64,000 nt of DNA. It comes from Pseudomonas brassicacearum. GTDB taxonomy: Bacteria; Pseudomonadota; Gammaproteobacteria; Pseudomonadales; Pseudomonadaceae. The notes under the pieces were generated by a model. That model ran no database searches. It was not told where the DNA came from and saw only the letters and a program-made list of their open reading frames with translations. This document shows, in pieces, positions 1-9,000 of this stretch. The DNA lies in contig NZ_CP007410.1 in assembly GCF_000585995.1 (NCBI RefSeq), positions 3,685,430 to 3,749,429 on the forward strand, read 5' to 3'. The position numbers and the translations under genes were made by a program. Numbering within the stretch: the stretch's first letter is position 1; each line of letters opens with the position of its first letter.

Positions 1-3000
1 GCAGGGCACGACGAACTGGTGATCGGCACCACCGCGGCCTGTCGTGAACCGGCCCTGCACGACGTGATCGGACCGCTGGACAACCTGCTGGTGCTGCGCG
101 AAACCTGCGACAACGCCACCACCCTGCAACAGCTTTGGGAACAGACCGCCAGCCACCTGGCCCAGGCACTGCGCCATCGGCACATGCAGTTCGACCAGTT
201 GGTGCTCGCCCTCAATCCGGCCAAGGACATGAGCCGCACCGCGCTGTTCGACGTGCTGTTCAACTTCCAGCACGGCAGCGACACCCAGGCGCTGGTCGCC
301 GGCCTGGCGGTCAGTACCCTGGAAACCAACCTGGGTTACGGCAAGAACGACCTGCACCTGCTGATCACCGCCGGCGAGTCACATTGGGCCGGGCACCTGG
401 CGTACAACGCCGAGTTCTTCGACCGCGAATTTGTCCAGCAACTGATGCGTCATTACGTGCGCTTGCTGGAAGCCTTTGTCGATGATTTGCAGCAACGGGT
501 CGACGACATCCCGTTGCTGGATTCGGCCGAGCGTCAGCGGCAGATCCTCGATTTCAACGACAGCGAAGCGGCCTGGCCCGACACCCTGACAGTGCATCAG
601 ATTTTCGAAGAGCAGGTACGCCGGACTCCGGAGCGCATTGCCGTCAATCTGGGCCAGGAAAACCTGAGCTATCGACAGCTCAATGAACAAGCCAACCGAC
701 TCGCCCACCGCTTGCGCGCGGCGGGTGTGCAGCCGCAGGAACTGGTGGCCATCGCCCTGGATCGCTCGGTGCAGATGATCGTCGCCACCCTGGCGGTGCT
801 CAAGGCCGGTGCGGCCTATGTGCCGATCGACCCGAGTTCACCCCAGGAGCGCATCGCCTATGTGCTTCGCGACAGCGGCGTACGCAAAGCCATCGCTCGT
901 CAGGACATGAGCCCGGCATTGCAGAGCCTGGGCATCGAAGTCCTTGATCCCCTCGCGGACAATGGCAGCAGCACCGCCAACCTGCCCAACCTCAACGCGC
1001 CGGACCACCTCTGCTATGTGATCTACACCTCGGGCTCCACCGGCGAGCCCAAGGGGGCGTTGCTCGAACACCGCAACGTGGTGCGGCTACTGCATAACAA
1101 TCGCTCGGACTTCCAGTTCAGCGCCGATGATGTCTGGTCGCTGTTCCATTCCAATGCCTTCGATTTCTCGGTCTGGGAAATCTTCGGTGCCCTGCTCCAC
1201 GGCGCCCGCCTGACCCTGGTGCCCGAGGCCCTGCGCCGCGATCCGACGCAGTTGCTGGGCTTTCTTGAAAGCGAACAGGTCACGGTCCTGAACCAGACCC
1301 CGTCGGCGTTTCTCCAGCTCAGTGCGGCGGCACTGGCGGCGCCACAGGTGCGCCTGGAGCGGCTGCGCTATGTGATTTTCGGTGGGGAAAGCCTGGAGCT
1401 GGGCAAGCTCGATGCCTTCCATCAGGCCTTCGGACATGTGGCACTGGTGAACATGTACGGCATCACCGAAACCTGCGTGCACGTCACCTACAAAGCCATC
1501 GGCGCGGCGGATATCGCCGCCGGTATCTCCAATGTCGGACGCCCGATCCCAACCACCGTGGCCTACGTGCTCGATGCTCAGCAGCGCCTGTTGCCTGTTG
1601 GTGTAGCCGGCGAGATTTGCGTCGGTGGGCTGGGGGTCGGACGCGGGTACCTGAATCGTCCGGCACTGAGTGCCGAACGCTTTATCGCCGACCCGTTCCG
1701 TCCCGGTGAGCGACTGTATCGCTCTGGAGACCTGGGCAAGCTGCTGGACAACGGCGAAATCATTCACCTGGGCCGGATGGATGCCCAAGTGAAGATTCGT
1801 GGTTTCCGTATCGAGCTGGGTGAGATCGAAGCCAAACTGCTGGCCTGCGACGGCGTACGTGAAGCACGGGTGCTGGCCCGCGAGGACGTGAGCCAGGGCA
1901 AGCGCCTGATCGCCTACCTGATCCCTCGCCCCGGCGCGCAGCTGGAGGTGGCGGCCTTGCGCAAACAGTTGGGGGCCACGCTGCCCGACTACATGATCCC
2001 AAGTGCGTTCGTCAGCCTGGAAGCCTACCCGCTCACCGCCAACGGCAAACTGGACCCGGATGCCTTGCCGGCGCCGGACCTCGATGCAATGTCCGCCCGC
2101 GGCTATGCCGCGCCCGAAGGTGCCACTGAAACAGCCCTGGCGCAGATTTTCCAGGAGCTGCTGGGCCTGGAACGCGTGGGACGCAGTGACAGTTTCTTTG
2201 AATTGGGTGGGCACTCGCTGCTCGCCGCGCAATTGGTTTCCCGGGTACGCCAACAATTGGGCGGCGAGCTGATGCTGCGTGAGCTGTTCAGCCATCCAAG
2301 CGTGGAAGAGCTGGCCCGGGTCGTCGGCGACCTGCAAAACGTCAGCAGCGAGACCATCGGTGTCGCCGACCGCAGCGCGCCGCTGGCGCTGTCCTTTGCC
2401 CAGCAACGCCTTTGGTTTCTCGACCAACTGGACTCAAGCGCCAGCACCGCATACCACATGCCCGCGTCCCTACTGCTGCGTGGCGATTTGGATCATGCCG
2501 CGCTCAAGGCCGCGCTCGACCGCTTGGTGGCACGTCACGAAAGCCTGCGCACCACCTTCGAACGTCATGGCGAGCAACCGGTGCAGATCATTGCCCCGGC
2601 AGACTGCGGCTTCGCGTTGGCCGAGCAGGATTTGCGCAGCCTGTCTTATGAGCAGGCCAGCCTCAGCGCATCGCGTATCGGCAACAGCGAGGCCGTGACG
2701 CCGTTCGACCTGCGCCAAGGGCCGCTGATTCGTGGGCGCCTGCTGCGCCTGGCCGATGACGAACACATTCTGCTCATCACCCAGCACCACATCATCTCCG
2801 ACGGTTGGTCAGTGGGAGTATTGGTCAGGGAATTCGCTGCGCTTTACCGGGCCTTCAGTCAACAGCAACCCGACCCACTGCCCGCCCTGTCGATTCAATA
2901 TGCCGACTACGCCGCCTGGCAGCGCCAGGTCCTCGATAGCGAGCGTCTGAACCACCAGGCCGACTTCTGGCGTGAGCACCTCGGCGGCGCGCCGTCGCTG

Positions 3001-6000
3001 TTGGCCTTGCCCACCGACCGCCCACGCCCGGCGACGCAGAGCTATCGGGGTGGCGATGTCCCTGTCGAGATCGCCCCCGCGATGCGCGAACGCCTGGAGC
3101 GTTTCTGCCAACAGCACAACGTCACCCTGTTCATGGCCTTGCTCAGTGCCTGGTCGGTCCTCATGGCGCGCCTGGGCAACGAGCGGGACGTGGTGATCGG
3201 TGTCCCCACGGCCAACCGTGGCCGCACCGAAACGGAAAACCTGATCGGTTTCTTCGTCAACACCCTGGCCTTGCGGGTAGACCTTGGACAGAACCCGAGC
3301 GTGGCGCAGCTGCTGGAGCAGATCAAGCAGACCACCCTGGCGGCCCACGAGCATCAGGACATTCCTTTCGAACAAGTCATCGAAGCCTTGCAGCCACCGC
3401 GCTCCCTGAGCCACAACCCGCTGTGCCAGGTCGCGCTGTCGCTGAATAATACCCCTGGCGGCGTTGAACTGAGCCTGCCCGGCCTGACCTTGGTTCCCGT
3501 GGCCCAGGCCCATGAAACCTCGCAGTTCGACCTGATGCTGACACTGGGCAATGCCAACGGCACGCTGGCCGGCGTGATCGAGTACGCCAGCGATCTGTTC
3601 GACCGCTCCACCGTGGAACGCTTCGCCCAGCATTTCCAGACCTTACTGGAAGCCATGGTCGAGGATGCCGAACAACCCGTGCTCGGCTTGCCGCTGCTCA
3701 GCCCGGCCCAGCGCCAGGCTTCACCCGCGGCGCAGCCACCCAAAGCCGTGTTCGATCCGCAGTGGCTGATTCATCAGCGTTTCGAACAACTTGTCGCCGC
3801 CCAACCCCAGGCCATCGCCCTGGTCTTCGGCGAACTCGAACTGACTTATCAGGCCCTCAATCGCCGCGCCAACCACATCGCCCGGGCGCTGCTCGCCCAA
3901 GGCGTACGCCCCGATGACCGCGTGGCGATCCTGGCCCAGCGCGGCGTGGAAATGGTTTGCGCAGTCCTGGCCGTGCTCAAGGCCGGGGCGGCTTACGTGC
4001 CGCTGGATCCGGCCTACCCCACTGAGCGTCTCGGTTATCTGCTGAGCGACAGCCGCCCGGTGGCCTTGCTGGCTCAACCGGCCTGCCTCGAGGTGTTGCC
4101 CGAGCATGCCGTGCCGGTGGTGCATCTTGAGGATTACCTTGCGATAGACGACCAGTCCCTGGACTACAACCTCGAGGCCAGCGCACTGGGCCTGACGCCC
4201 CGGCATCTGGCCTACGTTATTTACACCTCGGGGTCGACCGGACTGCCAAAAGGCGTGTTGGTGGAACATGGCAACGTCGCACGACTGTTCGACGCCACCG
4301 CCGACTTGTTCGATTTCGATAACAACGACGTCTGGACGCTGTTCCACTCCTTCGCCTTTGACTTCTCGGTCTGGGAAATCTGGGGCGCGCTGAGCTACGG
4401 CGGCAAATTGGTCATCGTTCCAAGTGACGTGGCCCGTTCACCCGACGAGTTCTACGCACTGGTCTGCCAACAGCAGGTCACCGTCCTCAACCAGACGCCA
4501 AGTGCCTTCCGCCAATTGAGCGAAGCCCGTGAGCGCAGCGACCAGGAACATGCCCTGCGCGAAGTGATCTTCGGCGGCGAAGCCCTGGACTTCCGCAGCC
4601 TGCGGCCGTGGACCGCGCGCACCGCGCTGTCCCGCACCCGCCTGGTCAATATGTACGGGATTACCGAAATCACCGTGCACGCCACTTACTACCCGATCAG
4701 CCAGGCTGAAATCGACAGCGGCGCGCCAAGCCTGATCGGCCCTCCGCTGCCGGACCTGTGCCTGCGCATTCTCGACGCGTACCAGCAACCGGTACCGGTG
4801 GGGGTCAACGGTGAGATCTACATCGGCGGCGCTGGCGTGGCCCGGCATTACCTGAACCGCGACGCGCTGAATGCCGAACGTTTCATCAGCGATCCGTTCG
4901 CCGTGGAGCCCGGCGCACGGTTGTATCGCACCGGTGACATCGCCCGCTATCGCGCCGACGGCGGTGTCGTTTACGTGGGCCGCAACGATTCACAGATCAA
5001 GATTCGTGGGTTCCGTATCGAGCTGGGGGAAATCGAGGCGCAACTGTTGGCCTGCGCCGAAGTCCGCGAAGCGCTGGTCATCGTGCGCGAAGATCAACCC
5101 GGCGACAAACGCCTGGTGGCGTACCTGATCGCTCAGGAAGGGATTGCCCTTGAGTCCTCGGCCTTGCGTAGCCAATTGGCAAGCGTGCTGGCCGAACATA
5201 TGCTGCCCAGCGCTTTCGTGACCCTGGCCGCCTGGCCCCTGACCACCAACGGCAAGCTGGACCGTGGTGCCTTGCCGGCACCGGACTTGTCCGCGGCGGC
5301 GAGCCAGCACTATGAAGCACCGCTGGGGGATATCGAAATGACCCTGGCCAGCGCCTGGCAGAAACTGCTCGGAGTTGAACGGGTGGGTCGTCAGGACCAC
5401 TTTTTCGAACTCGGCGGCCACTCGTTCCTGGTCATCAGCCTGATCGAGCGTCTGCGCCAGGCCGGTCTGCAACTGGATGTGCGCACGGTCTTCTCCGCGC
5501 CGACCCTCAAAGCCATGGCCGCCGTCCTCGCCGGTGGCAGCAACAGCCAACGGGTGGTCCCGGCGAACCTGATCCCCGCCGACTGCACAGCCATCGAGCC
5601 TCAGATGTTGCCGCTGGTGACCCTGAGCCCACAGGAAATCGAACACATCGTCGCCGATGTCCCCGGTGGGGCGGGCAATGTGCAGGATATCTACCCCCTG
5701 TCATCGTTGCAGGAAGGTATTCTGTTCCACCACTTGTTGCAGTCCGAAGGCGATGCCTACCTGATGCGCACCGTGGTGACGTTCAATCATCGCCAGGTGC
5801 TCGACGACTTCCTCGCCGCCGTACAGGTGGTGATCGACCGCCACGACATCCTGCGCACGGCCCTGCGCTGGCACGGCTTGCCGCAGCCGGTGCAGATCGT
5901 TCATCGCCAGGCGCAGCTGCCGGTCATTCTCCTGGACGGTCTGCCCGGCCAAGCGGCCTTGCAGACCCTTCGCGACCACACGGACACTCACCATCTGCGA

Positions 6001-9000
6001 CTCGACCTGCAACGGGCTCCGCTGATCGCGGCCTACATCATCTACGATGAACCCGGTGAGCAGTGGTTGCTGGCCTTGCTCGACCATCACCTGGTCAGCG
6101 ATAACGTGACCTTGCGCCTGATCATGCTGGAGATCCAGGCGGTCATGGCCGGCCAGGCCGACAGCCTGCCGCCGTCCCAGCCGTACCGAAACTTCATCGC
6201 CCAGGCCGCCAGCGTGTCCCAGGCCGATCACGAAGCCTATTTCCGGCGCTTGCTGGCCGATGTCGACGCCACCACCGCGCCTTACGGGGTGCTGGATGTC
6301 CGGGGCAACGGTGCCGGGATCAAGCGCGCGGTCAAACACTTGAGCGACGAGCTCAGTGCACGGGTATATCGAACGGCGCGCCAGCAAGGGGTCCCGACGT
6401 CCGTGCTGTTCCACGCCGCCTGGGGCCTGGTGGTCGCGGCCACCAGCGGGCGCGACGATGGGATTTTCGGCACGGTGTTGTCGGGACGCTCCCAAGGCAC
6501 CGCCGGCGCCGACCATGCACTGGGGATGTTCATCAATACTCTGCCGATGCGCATTCGCTTGCAGCAGAACACGGTCAGCGACATCGTCCAGGACGCCTAC
6601 CAGCAGCTCAGTGAATTGCTGACCCACGAACAGGCTTCCCTGGCCCTGGCCCAGCGTTGCAGTGCGGTGGACGCTTCCCTGCCACTGTTCACGGTGATCC
6701 TCAACTGCCGCCATGGCGACCTGGTGAATGCGTCCGGGGAAAACGCCGTGGATGGAGGCCACCACGAAGGCATGCACTTTGTGGCCTCCGAAACCCGTAC
6801 CAACTACCCCATCGAAATTGCCGTGGCGAATGTGGGTAGCGGATTCTCCCTGACCGCCCAGTCCATCACCGGCATCGATCCGCAACGCATCGCCGCGTAT
6901 CTCGGCCAAGCCGTGGAGACGTTGGTCGAAGCCCTGGAACAAGCCCCCGAGCGCCTCGCCAGCAGCCTCGACGTGCTCCCCGAAACCGAGCGGCAATTGC
7001 TGCTGAATGACTTCAACCACACCGCCACGGATTTCGGCTCGGCGCAGCCCATCCATACCCTGTTTGAAACCCAGGTCCAGGCCAACCCCGAGGCGGTGGC
7101 CCTGGTTTGCGAAAGCCAACAACTGACTTACCGCCAGCTCAATCGCCGCGCCAACCATCTAGCCCGGCAGTTGCTCGAACTGGGCATCGAGCCCGATCAG
7201 CGCGTGGCGATCTGTGCCGAACGCAGCCTGGACATGATCGTGGGCCTTATGGGCGTGCTCAAGGCCGGCGGCGCCTACGTGCCCATCGACCCGGCCCACC
7301 CGGCCGAGCGCATGGCGTTCATGCTGCAAGACAGTCAACCTCGGGCGCTGTTGACCCAATCGGCGCTTACCCTGCCGTCCGGGGATCTGCCGGTGTTCTT
7401 GCTCGACACAGCTGATTCGCGGCGATCGGCGGATGACGCGGCTTTCGATGCTAACCCGCAAGTGCCTGGCCTGACGCCTGAGCACCTGGCCTATGTGATC
7501 TACACCTCCGGCTCCACCGGCCAGTCCAAGGGCGTGATGGTCGAGCACCGTTCGGTGTTCAACTTCTGGCAAGTGCTGACCCGCACCACCCACCAGCATT
7601 GCCCAGCTCCAGCCACCGTGGCGCTGAATGCCGGGTTCTTCTTCGACATGTCGATCAAGGGCATCTCGCAGCTGTTCTCCGGCCATCGACTGGTGATCAT
7701 CCCGCAACTGATCCGCGCCAGCGGCCACGAGTTGCTGGACTTCCTCGAACAACATCAGGTGCATGCCTTCGACTCCACGCCGTCGCAGCTCGATACCCTG
7801 CTAGCCGCCGGCCTGCTGGAACGCCAGAGCTACCAGCCCGTCAGCGTGCTGCTCGGCGGCGAGGCGATCAACGCCGCGACCTGGGAGAAACTGCGCAGTT
7901 GCCCAAGCATCCGCTTCTACAACATGTACGGCCCGACCGAGTGCACGGTGGACGCCACCATCGACTTGATCCGTGACCTGGGCGAACGTCCGAGCATTGG
8001 TCGGCCGATTGCCAACGTCCAGGTCCACGTGCTTGACGCCCGTGGCGAACCGACACCGTTGGGCGTGGCCGGCGAACTGCACATCGGCGGTGCCGGCGTG
8101 GCCCGGGGTTACCTGAACCGGCCGGAGCTGAGCGCCGAGCGCTTCATCGCTGACCCGTTCAGCCGCGAACCGAACGCACGCCTGTACAAGACCGGTGACC
8201 TCGGCCGCTGGTTGGCCGATGGCACGCTGGAATACCTGGGCCGCAATGACTTCCAGGTGAAGATCCGTGGCTTCCGTATCGAACTGGGTGAAATCGAAAA
8301 CGCACTGGTGGCCTGCCCAGGCATCCGTGAGGCCGTGGTGATCGCCCGTGAAGACAGCCAAGGCGACTCGGAGAGCAAGCGCCTGGTCGCTTATGTCTGC
8401 GGCGAACCGGTTCCGGCCGAGCAGCTGCGTAGCGCGCTATTGAACGATTTGCCCGAATACATGGTACCCAGCGCCTTCGTGCACCTGGACGCCCTGCCCC
8501 TCACCGCCAACGGCAAGCTCGACCGCCGCGCCCTACCGGCGCCCGGTCAGGAATCCCTGGCGAGCAAAACCTACGAAGCCCCCCAGGGCGACACCGAAAT
8601 CGCCATCGCCGAGATCTGGAAGGGCTTGCTGCACCTGGATCAGGTCGGTCGCCACGACGGCTTCCTCGAACTCGGCGGCCATTCACTGCTCGCCGTGCAG
8701 TTGCTCTCGCGCCTACGGCGCAAGCTGGGCGCACGGGTGACCCTGCGCGAACTGTTCGACGCGCCGACCGTGCGTGGCCTCGCTTCGCTGGTCCAGGCAG
8801 CCTCGCCAACCGAGGCTGCGTCGATTCCCTTGGCCAATCGCTCGGGGCGACTGCCGTTGTCGTTCTCCCAGCAACGGCTGTGGTTCCTCGATCACCTGGA
8901 CCACGCGGCAGGTGCGGCTTATCACCTGCCCCTGGCCTTGCGCCTGAAGGGGCCGCTGGACAAAGTGGCGCTGCAGGCAACACTCGACCGCCTGGTAGCG

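Noticed and set aside
1087..2427. 446-codon minus-strand frame inside the first NRPS, and similar long antisense frames (5701-7158, 30574-31854, 32329-33513, 35032-36291)
   Set aside because: They are antisense to well-supported GC-rich coding domains and show no domain of their own.
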